Translations under genes and position numbers: made by a program | Part shown: in pieces, positions 44,748 to 54,591 of the stretch | How positions within the stretch are numbered: the first letter of the stretch is position 1 | How the letters are laid out: every line of letters starts with the position of its first letter | From: Paraglaciecola sp030730205 | GTDB lineage: Bacteria > Pseudomonadota > Gammaproteobacteria > Enterobacterales > Alteromonadaceae | Length of the DNA stretch: 64,000 bases | NCBI RefSeq assembly: GCF_052119645.1 | Contig: NZ_JBGQOM010000002.1 | Span: forward strand, 124,001-188,000 | Direction: 5' to 3' | The notes under the pieces: generated by a model | Seen by the model: only the letters and a program-made list of their open reading frames with translations | Told to the model about the DNA's origin: nothing | The model's database searches: none

Positions 44748-46742
44748 TTAATGACCTTCAAGAATATAGCGCTCTGCTCGTTCAACCCGCCGCGGTTTAC
44801 CCACAATAACCAGCACATCACCGACATGTAATTCGATTGTATCTTCTGGCTCGGCAATTTCTTTATTGTCGCGACGTAAACCTTTGACCCGAATACGCAA
44901 ACGTTCTGCATCGAGAGCTTGTAAGGTTTTACCCACAGCAAAGGCCTTGTTAGTTAAAATGACGGCGTGCATAAATTCTAATTTATCTTTTTTGCTGTAA
45001 TCTAACTCGGTGGTTTCGCCCGGGAAAAAACCATGCATATTGCCATAATGACCTTTCCTTTCTTTTTGCACCCGCTTCAGAATACGTGACATCGGCACGC
45101 CAGATAAATGCATCACCTGTGAGATCAACATTAAGCTCCCCTCTAATATCTCTGGCACCACTTGTGATGCCCCAGCGTCGAGTAACTCTTGCATACGATA
45201 ATCTTTGCGGGTGCGAACAACGATAGGTAGGTCAGGATATAAACTGGATATCAATTGAATGACACTTTTGGCTTTTTCATGTTCATCAAAAGTGATCAGC
45301 ACCAATTTGGCTTTTTCAATGGCAACGGAGCGTAAAATATCTTTTTGTTTTACATCACCAAAATACACTGGCTCTTGTGCACTTTGACTTTCTTGTACCC
45401 TGATAGGATCCGCATCCACCACCATATAAGGAATGGCTTCCGTTTTTAATAAACGACTCACTGACTGCCCCACTCGGCCATAGCCGAAGATCAAAATGTG
45501 ATCGCACATAGCTTGATGTTCAGCCAACATCTGCTCTGTCCCTAACACTACAGGCACGGCTTCAGGGCTGATGCGCCGTGCAAACTCATGACTTTTATCA
45601 ACCAACCACGGGGTCAGCGCCATACTCATGACCCCGATTGTGAGTAACAACGAACCTTGCTCAGAAGACAGCAGTTTATGATCGACCGCCAAAGCTGCTA
45701 AAACAAAACTAAACTCCCCCAACTGACATAGTTTAAAACCTGCCGCCCAGCCATCTTGTTTATTTAGCCCCACAAGCCAAGCGGACACTCGAATAAGCAC
45801 GATCTTAAGAAGAATAATCACCCCTAAACCAAGCAAGGCCCAATGCAATTGCCCCGGTAAATTATGTAGCTCAAGACGCATACCGATGGTAATAAAAAAC
45901 AACCCCATCAAGATATCACGAAAGGGTCTTATATCTGCTTCAAGCTGATGTTTATATTGGCTTTCTCCCAACATCATGCCTGCTAAAAAAGCGCCCAGCG
46001 CCATCGACAAACCAAATGAAAAGGCCAAACCTGCGGCCATAAGTGTGACCATGATGGTGGTTAATACAAAGAGTTCGTCAGTTCGAGTCCTCGCTACTTC
46101 ACTGAATAACTTAGGTAGTACCCATTTACCGACAGACATGAGTATGGCAACCACGAGCACGCCTTTGATAAAGGCCATAACAATAGCCAGCCATAGACTA
46201 TGTTGCGCATCATTGGCTAATAAGGGAACCAAGATCAATAAGGGCACCACGGCCAGATCTTGTAAGAGTAAAATACTCACTGCGATTTGCGCACGAGGCG
46301 TATTGATAATACCTAAATCGCTGCTTTGCTTGATGACAATGGCCGTTGATGACAGGGCAATTATGCCACCAATGACTAAGGCAGTTTTGAGCTCAAATCC
46401 AAGCACGATAGCCAGCACCATAAACACTAAGGTGGTGAGTAGCATTTGGCTCAAGCCCACCCCGAATACCAGATGGCGCATGGCTAGCATTTTAGGTAGA
46501 GAGAATTCTAAACCTAACGAAAACAACAAAAATACGATGCCAAGTTCGGCAAAATTTTGCATATCTTCAGGATGTTCAAACAGAGCGAGTAAATCCGGAC
46601 CGGCCAAAATTCCGCAAAATAAATAGGCTAAAATGGGGGGTAAATTGATACGTTTAAATACCCAAACCGTCGCAACAGCGACCGCCATTAGTATCACGAT
46701 GTTGGCCAAATTCCCGTGCATATTCACCCTTGAGTAAGTCAA
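44748..46742 (-). CDS. CPA2 monovalent cation:proton antiporter with RCK domains (KefB/KefC/YbaL type)
   Basis: 664-aa inner-membrane antiporter. Twelve or so TM helices (1-385) carry YLFCGILAGPDLLALFEHPE, FLLFSLGLEFSLPKMLAMRH and GMRLELHNLPGQLH. The RCK_N NAD-binding domain starts at about 410 with DHILIFGYGRVGQSVSRLL and VVDADPIRVQESQ. The RCK_C part ends in ELHVGDVLVIVGKPRRVERA. No KefF or KefG-like accessory gene is near. The next gene on the strand is the biotinyl-carboxyltransferase, 21 bp downstream, so they may be co-transcribed. K+ or Na+ selectivity not decided. Confidence 0.93.
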   Translation of the reverse strand: MTYSRVNMHGNLANIVILMAVAVATVWVFKRINLPPILAYLFCGILAGPDLLALFEHPEDMQNFAELGIVFLLFSLGLEFSLPKMLAMRHLVFGVGLSQMLLTTLVFMVLAIVLGFELKTALVIGGIIALSSTAIVIKQSSDLGIINTPRAQIAVSILLLQDLAVVPLLILVPLLANDAQHSLWLAIVMAFIKGVLVVAILMSVGKWVLPKLFSEVARTRTDELFVLTTIMVTLMAAGLAFSFGLSMALGAFLAGMMLGESQYKHQLEADIRPFRDILMGLFFITIGMRLELHNLPGQLHWALLGLGVIILLKIVLIRVSAWLVGLNKQDGWAAGFKLCQLGEFSFVLAALAVDHKLLSSEQGSLLLTIGVMSMALTPWLVDKSHEFARRISPEAVPVVLGTEQMLAEHQAMCDHILIFGYGRVGQSVSRLLKTEAIPYMVVDADPIRVQESQSAQEPVYFGDVKQKDILRSVAIEKAKLVLITFDEHEKAKSVIQLISSLYPDLPIVVRTRKDYRMQELLDAGASQVVPEILEGSLMLISQVMHLSGVPMSRILKRVQKERKGHYGNMHGFFPGETTELDYSKKDKLEFMHAVILTNKAFAVGKTLQALDAERLRIRVKGLRRDNKEIAEPEDTIELHVGDVLVIVGKPRRVERAERYILEGH

Positions 46743-46838
46743 TTGAGTGGTATTTAAACACTAGGCACAATTTTTGCTCTAGCATTCTCAAGCAATACAA
46801 AATTTAGTTAGCCGCCAAATTATTGGCAGGAGTTTCTC

Positions 46839-47729
46839 TTGGAACAACTCAGTCCGTTTTATGATGAAGGTATCAGTGATACCCGCTTTAATCTAGAACA
46901 TTTCAATCAGGGAATGAGCCAAACAGACGTGAATCAGTTTATGCATAAGTTACTGAGCACGATAGATTTGTCGCGTCTAAGCGAAGTGTATTTTCAGCAG
47001 CTACAAGTCCGTTTAAGACTTGAGAGTATTGATATTCAGTTTGCTGAAAAAACATTGAGCTTAGGTTCCAAACGTCCACAAACTCACCCTAAAACCTTAA
47101 GCTGTTTACGCAGTGGCGATACTTTTGCGAGCATTCACTATGGCTTTAATCGTGCTTTATCGGTAGGCGACTGGCAGATATTGCAACAAATGCACATGTA
47201 TTTTTGTAATCCGCTGAATAACGCGCTTGAACACTACAAAATAAAGCAATTTGCCATGAAAGACTTTTTAACATCTTTAGGCAATCGTGCCAGCTATGAT
47301 GAGGCTTTGAGTCGTTTAATTAGCCAGGCAGAACGTCATCATGCCCCCTTTGGTTTACTCGTACTGGATTTGGATAACTTCAAACAAGTGAATGATCAAT
47401 ACGGCCATAATGAAGGTGACAAAGTGCTGATCGCCTTTACGCAAACGCTACTGCATTGCTTACGAGATACTGACTTTGCGTTTAGATTTGGCGGTGATGA
47501 GTTTTGCTGTCTCTTACCCGATACCACTGCGCCCGATATTCAAGTTATTGCTGAGCGGATAAAAGCAGCCGTTACGCACACTGGCTTATTACGCAAATAC
47601 AATGTGTCATGCAGTATTGGTAGTACGCTTTATCAACGACACGATGTAGCAGCAACGATGTTTGCTCGCGCCGACTCTGCTTTATATCAAGCGAAACAAA
47701 ACGGCCGAAACTGTATTAAAGTGGCGTAG
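46839..47729 (+). CDS. Diguanylate cyclase (GGDEF)
   Basis: 296-aa cytosolic protein. The N-terminal region (1-125) is not a recognised sensor domain. The GGDEF domain (about 130-296) has RFGGDEFCCL with the intact GGDEF motif and an inhibitory-site RDTD five residues before it. LVLDLDNFKQVNDQYGHNEG gives the metal-binding Asp. It is predicted active. No TM segment. Adjacent genes are unrelated (antiporter divergent, gluconokinase convergent). Confidence 0.92.
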   Translation: MEQLSPFYDEGISDTRFNLEHFNQGMSQTDVNQFMHKLLSTIDLSRLSEVYFQQLQVRLRLESIDIQFAEKTLSLGSKRPQTHPKTLSCLRSGDTFASIHYGFNRALSVGDWQILQQMHMYFCNPLNNALEHYKIKQFAMKDFLTSLGNRASYDEALSRLISQAERHHAPFGLLVLDLDNFKQVNDQYGHNEGDKVLIAFTQTLLHCLRDTDFAFRFGGDEFCCLLPDTTAPDIQVIAERIKAAVTHTGLLRKYNVSCSIGSTLYQRHDVAATMFARADSALYQAKQNGRNCIKVA

Positions 47730-47805
47730 TCTTTTGCGGTAGCAGCGGCAAGAATTTGCCTTGTGGCGTTTTTAAATAGAGAAGAATGGCAAGTAGGTGG
47801 CGCTT

Positions 47806-48351
47806 TTAAGCTAGCGCCACAGGTTGAGTTAAACGCACCACCGCATGTACCCTTTCCATAATATGCTGGAAATCAATCCCAATATCTAAGGTGACAACAT
47901 CAGGCTCCGCATGAGGTAACTCTAAAGCGGCATATTGACTGGTCAACAAGCTAATGGGCATAAAATGATCGACCCGCTGTTGCATACGGCGCTCTATGAC
48001 TTTTTGCTCGCCGTACAGATGAATAAACAAGGTGTTGAAACCCAAATTACGAAAACGCTGGCGATGATGACGCCGCAGACCAGAATATGCCATAACGGTA
48101 TTCTGCAGCGGTTCGCTGGTAATTTTATCAGATAAGCGCTGCAACCAAGGCTCTCGCATGGCATCAGTTAAGGGTTTACCTGCGGCCATATGGCGCTTTG
48201 ATTCAGTTGAGTGAAAATCATCGGCTTCAATAAATCGATAAGCAAGATCGTGGGCTATTTTTGAACCAACAGACGATTTACCGCAACCACTTACGCCCAT
48301 AATAATGATAAGTTTAAGTCTGGTATCAGACTGGCTATGTTGAAAAGACAT
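47806..48351 (-). CDS. gntK: Gluconokinase GntK
   Basis: About 181 aa. The P-loop is IIIMGVSGCGKSSVGSKIA, followed by FIEADDFHSTESKRHMAAGK and PLTDAMREPWLQRL, the family pattern of gluconate-6-phosphate-forming kinases. The end contains LELPHAEPDVVTLDI. AGGGAG lies 6 bp before the ATG at 48351, so this start is preferred over 48378. No gluconate transporter or Entner-Doudoroff gene is adjacent. Confidence 0.95.
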   Translation of the reverse strand: MSFQHSQSDTRLKLIIIMGVSGCGKSSVGSKIAHDLAYRFIEADDFHSTESKRHMAAGKPLTDAMREPWLQRLSDKITSEPLQNTVMAYSGLRRHHRQRFRNLGFNTLFIHLYGEQKVIERRMQQRVDHFMPISLLTSQYAALELPHAEPDVVTLDIGIDFQHIMERVHAVVRLTQPVALA

Positions 48352-48521
48352 CTTGAGCTCCCTGCACGGAATAAACACTTAACGGCAGTTGCACCCTAAC
48401 CTGATTTCTGCCTCTGCCACAAAATCGCCTCATACAGTGCACCTCTATCACAGGATTATCAATAAAAACTTACTGTTTTTATCCGCATAATTCAGATAGA
48501 AATAAACCCAGTATTGAGACG

Positions 48522-49334
48522 TTAATTACCGGTTAAGGCTTCTATAAAGACCTTGTCGATTTGCTGTTTTTGCCCTTTCGCGACGAGTTGCTCTAAGGCT
48601 ACATTAAACTTGTTGATCCACTCCTGCGCATGCGGATAAGATTTACTCATCACAAAATATAAAGGCTCGGTAGAGAGTTCTTCGGGAAATATTTTTATGG
48701 GCCCGTAAGGTCCGTCGGTCTTATGTAATTTAGTCGCTTTAATATAGCCGTTGGTTAAACCCGCATCACTCCAGCCACGTTGTACTTGACCAACGCAGCC
48801 TAAGCCGTCTTTAGCTCGGTTCACTGTCATGGCAAATCGCTCAATAACACTTTGTTCAGCCGCACCAATACTATAACCATGCGGAATGCATAAGCGCTTT
48901 CCCCTGACTTTTTCGATGGTATCAATGCGTGAATCTTGGGCCACATAAAGGCGAATAGGCACGAAGTTAATTGGCTGAGAATATAAAAAATGTTCACTGC
49001 GCTCTGGCGATTTTATATAAGGAAAAGCGCCAAATAACTTAGCTTCCTGAGTCCATTTTAGGCCTCTGTCCCAAGGCAGCACTTCAAAATGCGCTTTGAC
49101 TGCCATCTCTGAAAAAATTGCTTCAAGCAAAGCCTTAGACCAGCCACCATACATAAATGATGAATCGACAAAGGGAAAGTAGCCATCGCCTGTGGCAATG
49201 TTTATCATACTAGCGCCCGTGGGCTCAGTTTTGTCTTGAGCCTGACTTGCATTAAGCGGAGCGTATAGCACGAGTAGTAAGACAAACAGAATCAAATTTA
49301 CTGCTCTATGCCCTTTAGTTATATTTTGTATCAA
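48522..49334 (-). CDS. Periplasmic binding-protein-like protein (SBP_bac_3 type)
   Basis: 270 aa with signal peptide ending near ASQAQ. Type-2 binding-protein pattern: ATGDGYFPFVDSSFMYGGWS, FEVLPWDRGLKWTQEAKLFG and GKRLCIPHGYSIGAAEQSVI. Likely a stand-alone solute sensor, as no transport genes lie near it. The start is a TTG at 49334 with AGGA about 9 bp upstream; no in-frame ATG or GTG gives a complete signal peptide. Ligand unknown. Confidence 0.78.
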   Translation of the reverse strand: MIQNITKGHRAVNLILFVLLLVLYAPLNASQAQDKTEPTGASMINIATGDGYFPFVDSSFMYGGWSKALLEAIFSEMAVKAHFEVLPWDRGLKWTQEAKLFGAFPYIKSPERSEHFLYSQPINFVPIRLYVAQDSRIDTIEKVRGKRLCIPHGYSIGAAEQSVIERFAMTVNRAKDGLGCVGQVQRGWSDAGLTNGYIKATKLHKTDGPYGPIKIFPEELSTEPLYFVMSKSYPHAQEWINKFNVALEQLVAKGQKQQIDKVFIEALTGN

Positions 49335-49569
49335 TCTTAGCGTCCTGTTTTAAGATTTTTCTTTGCAAAACATGGTAGTTTTGCTTACACGCAGAAGGGT
49401 AAAAACGATGCGTGCGCAATTTATCACAACAGGCGCAATTTTTGACCAAAATTTGTATTTTATTTAGGACCATAAAAGCATCGGATTAAACAACAACTTG
49501 AGCCAAGTCATAAGTTAATTAAGACTATATCAGCGAAGTGTATTCGAACATAAACGAGACCAAGTATTC

Positions 49570-50733
49570 ATGTTAAAAATCATTGAAATTAGTGAATTAC
49601 AAACGGGCATGTTTGTGACTCGCGTGGTGAAACAAAAGGGAAAATTAAGGTTAGCTTCCAGCGGAACGGTCAAGCGAGAAGAAGAAATCACCAAACTACA
49701 AGAAAAAGGGATCCTAGAACTTGAGATTGACCTGAGCAAAAGCCTGGGTGAACAAAGCGGTTTACATGACTTGAGTATGCAAGAGTTTAGTAAAGACTAT
49801 GGGCAGCAACTTGAGCATTCTTTAAAAATATTTGAGCAAGCAAAAGATATTCAAAGCCGTTTGATGGATCGGATTTCCAAAGGAAAAATTGCAAACTTAG
49901 AAGCGGTAGACGAATTGGCTCACCACTTGTTAGAACGTATTTTCGATAATGAAGATACGATGAGCATTGTCACCCTTGTCAGTGAAAACGACCAATACTT
50001 TATCGAGCATAGTCTGAATTGTTCGATCTTAATTATGTTGTTTGCTCGTCACCTAGGTTATGACGAAGAGGTGATGCAAGCGCTGGGAGTTGGGGCATTA
50101 TTGATGGACATCGGCATGCTTAAATTGCCCTTGTTGTTAACCGAAAAACCAGAGAGTTTTAACCAAGCCGACACTCAAAAAATGCAAAAGCACGTCAAAG
50201 TGGCGTTGGACTTAGTAGGCCAACTAGACGATATCTCTGATATTAGTCGTGAAGTTATTGAGCTGCATCACGAACGGTTGGATGGTTCCGGTTACCCTGA
50301 GGCCTTAACCGAACAACATATATCGGTTTATGGTCGGATGGCCGCAATTGTTGATGTCTATGATTCTCTCACCACCAAACGCCCCTATCGCGATGCCTAC
50401 AAACCTGCCAGTGCTCTTCTGTTGATGACGGATGACATTCCAGGCCTTGATCAAAAGCTATTAAAAGCGTTTATTTCTTGTATAGGTGCAAACCCCGTTG
50501 GCTCACTGGTTAAGTTATCCAGTGACAAGTTAGCGATCGTGTTAAATCGCAATAAACGTAATCCACTTAAACCGATTGTCATGGTGTTTTATGATTTGCA
50601 AACTAAGCAAAGCGGTGAACCTTACCCCTTAGATTTAGCAAAGTCTGAAGATGTCATCAAAGGCAGTATTGATCCTGCCGATTTTGGGGTGAATTTACAG
50701 CAGTTTTTGATACAAACCTTCAGCGCAAAATAG
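49570..50733 (+). CDS. HD-GYP domain protein with N-terminal DUF3391, catalytic motif degenerate
   Basis: 387 aa, cytosolic. Residues 1-65 are a DUF3391 domain (TGMFVTRVVKQKGKLRLASS). The HD-GYP domain spans about 130-320 with H147, H208, HHERLDGSGYP (233-243) and ALLMDIGML (176-184). In active enzymes the latter reads HDIGK; here His is replaced by Met179 and Lys by Met183, so c-di-GMP hydrolysis is doubtful. The convergent gspB gene 10 bp away carries a related N-terminal domain. It may have become a binding or adaptor protein. Confidence 0.9.
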   Translation: MLKIIEISELQTGMFVTRVVKQKGKLRLASSGTVKREEEITKLQEKGILELEIDLSKSLGEQSGLHDLSMQEFSKDYGQQLEHSLKIFEQAKDIQSRLMDRISKGKIANLEAVDELAHHLLERIFDNEDTMSIVTLVSENDQYFIEHSLNCSILIMLFARHLGYDEEVMQALGVGALLMDIGMLKLPLLLTEKPESFNQADTQKMQKHVKVALDLVGQLDDISDISREVIELHHERLDGSGYPEALTEQHISVYGRMAAIVDVYDSLTTKRPYRDAYKPASALLLMTDDIPGLDQKLLKAFISCIGANPVGSLVKLSSDKLAIVLNRNKRNPLKPIVMVFYDLQTKQSGEPYPLDLAKSEDVIKGSIDPADFGVNLQQFLIQTFSAK

Positions 50734-50743
50734 CCGCAAGTCT

Positions 50744-51898
50744 CTACCAATCTGTCATCGCCATCATGCTAAATTCGTGGCCTTGATAGTTCAGTATCAC
50801 ATGCTGAGAGGCAATTTGAATGATGCGAACTTTGTTGTCGATCACATCCCCTTCTAACATTCTTTGACCATTGACTCTGACCCAGCGATCAGCTGGGTTA
50901 GACGCGAACATGTGTGCTGAAAACGACATACTCGGCAACTCATTCATCACCCAAGCTGGTAATTGATCTATTCGGGGTACATTTTGTGAGCCTGATTGAT
51001 GAGTTGGTGGTGTCAGGGCTGGTGAGCGCTGGATCTGACTATCCGCTTGGTTAAAGCGCTCAAGGGACTCGCGACTACTTTGCCCGTTTGCGGCTTCTTT
51101 ATCCATCTGTTTAATGACAGTTTCAAAACGCTTGAGCAATTCAGGGGAGAGTTGAGGTTGAGGCTCAGGCTCGGCTTTAGGCTGCACGCTCTCTTGAACA
51201 ATGGCTGGTTCAACATCTTGTTTTACCGGCTTTGTCTGCTGAACAACAGGCGCTTGCATAACTGGCGTTAGCTCCTTTGGCACCTTCTGAACTGGCTCAG
51301 CCGCTAAGGGCAAGGACTGGTTAACGACTGGCTCATTATTTTGAGCGCTCTCAATGAGAGTGGCATCACTGGCGCTTACCGCGTGTTGAAGGTCAACATC
51401 GTTGTGAACCTCAACATTGGCCGCAGTTGTTGAAGTGAGTCGGCCATCTGTGACCACCAAGGGGCTACGTAAACTCAGCACATTTGGTATATAGGCAATA
51501 GCGAAGCCAAAGGCAAAACCGCCCAGCATCATCGCCAACAGCAAAGTGTAACGTTTAGCGTAAACTTGCCACGCCGACGGGATGTCCTGCACAGAAGGCA
51601 AAAACAAACTGCGATTAAATTGATCATGCAATTGGCTGTCTTGCCTATTTTGAATACCTGAACCACTTTGCAATAATTGTAAGGTCGCTGAGCTATGGAC
51701 CACGGGCGTTTCAATTTCAACGGTTTGGGTCGGATCAATTTGCACTTCCTGAATACCCATTTCAATTAAGCCTTGGATCATCTCAACACTGGTAACTAAA
51801 CCTGACTTGCGAATTTTAAGAGGGCCATTTTGTTTAGTCACTTGTACAATAACCATTCCCGGCACAAGGGACGCTGTTGCAATACAGTTATTATGCAT
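50744..51898 (-). CDS. gspB: GspB-family general secretion protein with DUF3391-like N-terminus
   Basis: 384 aa. Residues 1-65 (LVPGMVIVQVTKQNGPLKIR, KSGLVTSVEMIQGLIEMGIQ) resemble the DUF3391 domain of the neighbouring HD-GYP protein. One TM helix lies at about 128-148 (AMMLGGFAFGFAIAYIP). A long Pro/Gln/Glu-rich periplasmic linker follows, then the GspB domain (about 315-384: LPAWVMNELPSMSFSAHMF, RVNGQRMLEGDVIDNKVRI). GspB and the ATPase GspA aid placement of the type II secretin through the cell wall. The start overlaps the gspA end by 8 bp. Confidence 0.88.
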   Translation of the reverse strand: MHNNCIATASLVPGMVIVQVTKQNGPLKIRKSGLVTSVEMIQGLIEMGIQEVQIDPTQTVEIETPVVHSSATLQLLQSGSGIQNRQDSQLHDQFNRSLFLPSVQDIPSAWQVYAKRYTLLLAMMLGGFAFGFAIAYIPNVLSLRSPLVVTDGRLTSTTAANVEVHNDVDLQHAVSASDATLIESAQNNEPVVNQSLPLAAEPVQKVPKELTPVMQAPVVQQTKPVKQDVEPAIVQESVQPKAEPEPQPQLSPELLKRFETVIKQMDKEAANGQSSRESLERFNQADSQIQRSPALTPPTHQSGSQNVPRIDQLPAWVMNELPSMSFSAHMFASNPADRWVRVNGQRMLEGDVIDNKVRIIQIASQHVILNYQGHEFSMMAMTDW

Positions 51899-52802
51899 AA
51901 AGTCGCCCTACCCAAAAACCTAAGATGGCAGCGCCGATAAAACTGGCCAGCATAATATATGTCCAAGGCTTGCCAACACGCTGCTTAACCACATCATCCC
52001 CCAGTATTTGCTCAGCCGCAGCGTAAAAAATATGCTTTTGAACTACAGGTAACTGTTTGGTAAAGGTGAGCGTTAAGGCTCTGTCGCAAAGCAAATTAAT
52101 CACTCTTGGAATACCACCAGTAATTTGAAACGCAGCCCGCAGTGTGGCGGGGCTAAAGATACTAATATCGCCATTAGCGACCCCGAGTCGATGACCGATA
52201 TATGACTTAACTTCAGTGGCGGTTAAGGGCAACAAATGATAACGAGCCGTAATCCGCTGAGCTAATTGGCGTAACTCATTACGCTTGAGGAGCTGCTGTA
52301 ATTCAGGCTGACCAATCAACACCACTTTAAGCAGTTTTTCACGATGAGTTTCTAGGTTCGTTAGTAAACGAAGTTGTTCTAGAACTTCGGGTTGTAAATG
52401 CTGGGCTTCATCTATTATCAGAACGGTGTTCATTCCTAACTGATGGTTTGCTGCGAGTTTTGCCAAAATCAAATCGGTAAAATACTTGAGGCTTACTTGC
52501 TTATTTTCGTGTTCAATGCCCAATTCATCACAAATAGTGGCCAACAACTCGATAGCTGACAAGGTGGGATTGAGTATCATTGCCACTTGGGTATTTTGCG
52601 GGAGTTGCTGCATTAACTTGCGAGATACAGTGGTTTTTCCGGTGCCGACCTCACCTGTTAACATCACAAACCCCCCGCTTTCGCGCAGGCCAAAAATCAG
52701 ATGAGCTAAGGCTTCTTTGTGGCGTGGACTCATGTATAAATAATCAGGATTAGGTGCGATAGAAAAGGGATTATCCGATAATCCAAAATAACTCAAATAC
52801 AT
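51891..52802 (-). CDS. gspA: AAA ATPase of the ExeA/GspA type
   Basis: 303 aa. The start MYLSYFGLSDNPFSIAPNPD is typical of ExeA/MshM ATPases. Walker A is GEVGTGKTT (about 46-54) and Walker B VLIIDEAQHL. The arginine-rich sensor part contains GGIPRVINLLCDRAL. A single TM helix near the C-terminus (YIMLASFIGAAILGFWVG) ends the protein. The peptidoglycan-binding domain of full-length ExeA is absent, so this is the short form. Co-transcribed with gspB by overlap. The GlyGly-CTERM protein of this window would be a client of type II secretion. Confidence 0.9.
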   Translation of the reverse strand: MYLSYFGLSDNPFSIAPNPDYLYMSPRHKEALAHLIFGLRESGGFVMLTGEVGTGKTTVSRKLMQQLPQNTQVAMILNPTLSAIELLATICDELGIEHENKQVSLKYFTDLILAKLAANHQLGMNTVLIIDEAQHLQPEVLEQLRLLTNLETHREKLLKVVLIGQPELQQLLKRNELRQLAQRITARYHLLPLTATEVKSYIGHRLGVANGDISIFSPATLRAAFQITGGIPRVINLLCDRALTLTFTKQLPVVQKHIFYAAAEQILGDDVVKQRVGKPWTYIMLASFIGAAILGFWVGRLYA

Positions 52803-52977
52803 AGTTTTACTGTGGCCAGCCCGTGTGAAAGTTGCGCAGCTAAACTAACCAGTAAGGCTGCGCTTGTCAAAGGGACAAGACCTTGATTTACGATCTTTTT
52901 ATCCCCTTAGATTGATGCAATTAGCCTTGATTAAGGCATAATGTTTGGGTCAAGCCTTTAAAAATAAAATCAACAAC

Positions 52978-54207
52978 ATGCAAGTTTACTTAGTCGGTGG
53001 TGCAGTGCGCGATAAACTGCTCGGCCTTAAAATCAAAGATCGCGATTGGGTAGTTGTAGGTGCTACGCCAAAACAGATGCTGGATCTTAACTATCAGCAA
53101 GTAGGGGCTGATTTTCCGGTATTTCTGCATCCTAAATCTAAAGAAGAATACGCCCTGGCTCGTACTGAACGAAAAACAGGCCAAGGCTACAACGGTTTTG
53201 AATGCTATGCCGCCCAAGACGTTACCTTAGAGCAAGACCTACTGCGTCGCGACCTCACTATTAACGCCATGGCCTTAGATGAGCATGATCACATTGTTGA
53301 CCCCTACCATGGGCAACAGGACCTAGTAGACAAAAAGCTACGGCATGTTTCAGCTGCATTTATAGAAGACCCCCTACGAGTTTTCAGGGTCGCTCGGTTT
53401 GCTGCCCGTTATGCAGCACTGGGCTTTACTATAGCTGATGAAACCATGGCGCTGATGCAAGCGATTTGTCACTCTGGCGAGATACAGCATTTAAGTGCAG
53501 AGCGAGTATGGCAAGAAACCGCACGCAGTCTATCTGGTCCCTCACCAGAGATTTATATTGATGTATTAAAACAATGTGGCGCACTTAATGTGTGGTTTCC
53601 CGAACTCGCTACACTATGGGGGATTCCTAATCCAGAAAAATGGCATCCCGAAATTGACACAGGTGTCCATACCCTCATGGTGTTACAACAGGCGGCTAAG
53701 CTGAGCGAAAAACTCACCGTGCGCTTTGCCGCGTTGGTTCATGACCTTGGCAAAGGGCTTACACCAGAAAAATACCTGCCCTCCCACCCTGGCCACGAAA
53801 AATCCGGTTTATCCGCCATCAAAACCTTGTGTGAACGGATCAAGGCTCCGAATGATTGCCGAGAATTAGCGATGATAATGAGCGAATACCATACCCATGT
53901 TCATCGTGCCTTTGAACTCAAAGCCAGCACTATCGTAAAAATGTTCAGTCAATGCGATCCCTGGCGCAAGCCTGAGCGCTTTAAAGAATTTTTACTGGCT
54001 TGTGAAGCGGATGCTCGTGGGCGTACCGGTTTTGAAAATCGCCCCTACCCCAATGCGGATTTTATTTGGCAAGCCTATCAAGTTGCTTTACAGGTTGATG
54101 TAAAAGCCATTGTTGAATCAGGATTAAAAGGTGAGGCGATCAAACAGCGTTTAACTGAATACAGAATAAAGGCAATTAGCCACTTAAAAGCCACTTATCA
54201 GCATTAA
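52978..54207 (+). CDS. cca: CCA-adding tRNA nucleotidyltransferase
   Basis: About 409 aa, class II bacterial type with HD domain. The start MQVYLVGGAVRDKLLGLK is the family opening, so the ATG at 52978 is used instead of a TTG at 52945. Motifs: DRDWVVVG for the catalytic Asp pair, LLRRDLTINAMALDE, EDPLRVFRVARFAARYA, and the HD domain with LVHDLGKGLTP and HPGHEKSG. It repairs or adds the CCA end of tRNAs; the tRNA in this window already encodes CCA, so repair is the main role. Confidence 0.96.
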   Translation: MQVYLVGGAVRDKLLGLKIKDRDWVVVGATPKQMLDLNYQQVGADFPVFLHPKSKEEYALARTERKTGQGYNGFECYAAQDVTLEQDLLRRDLTINAMALDEHDHIVDPYHGQQDLVDKKLRHVSAAFIEDPLRVFRVARFAARYAALGFTIADETMALMQAICHSGEIQHLSAERVWQETARSLSGPSPEIYIDVLKQCGALNVWFPELATLWGIPNPEKWHPEIDTGVHTLMVLQQAAKLSEKLTVRFAALVHDLGKGLTPEKYLPSHPGHEKSGLSAIKTLCERIKAPNDCRELAMIMSEYHTHVHRAFELKASTIVKMFSQCDPWRKPERFKEFLLACEADARGRTGFENRPYPNADFIWQAYQVALQVDVKAIVESGLKGEAIKQRLTEYRIKAISHLKATYQH

Positions 54208-54591
54208 GTCAAGATTACTGTGAGTTGTTCCTCGATTTATCCTGCGCAATTCTGCCGTCATAAATCGAGAATACCGCTATTACCCGCCGCTAAATGTAAC
54301 AAATGTTGCTTCTCACCTGTACTCAAGTCCAAAATGTAATTAAATTACAGAATTATTAAGTCTTTTTTTAAATATACTTATATCAATAAGGAATATAACA
54401 AGAGCAAAAATACATAAAAATCATAAGCTTAAATAATGTTAACGCATTAACAACCCTAATTTACAAAAGCTTAATTAAAGCTATACAAAGAAAAAACAAC
54501 ATTTTTTTGTAACTTAATTACTATTTGTTCCGAGAGTTGATGCATTAAACAACTCATATGATTGAACTAATTAATTAACGAGGTATTGAAT
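54208..54591. other. AT-rich intergenic leader before the DUF3718 gene
   Basis: No gene. It is very AT-rich from 54350 on. A small hairpin GAGTTG / CAACTC (54534-54539 with 54550-54555) lies 37 bp before the DUF3718 start and could affect its mRNA. No terminator for cca was recognised. Confidence 0.5.

Noticed and set aside
45976..46626. Long open frame (216 codons) opposite the antiporter gene
   Set aside because: It is the complement of the TM-rich antiporter coding sequence, with Ser/Thr/Lys-rich low-complexity translation and no ribosome site.
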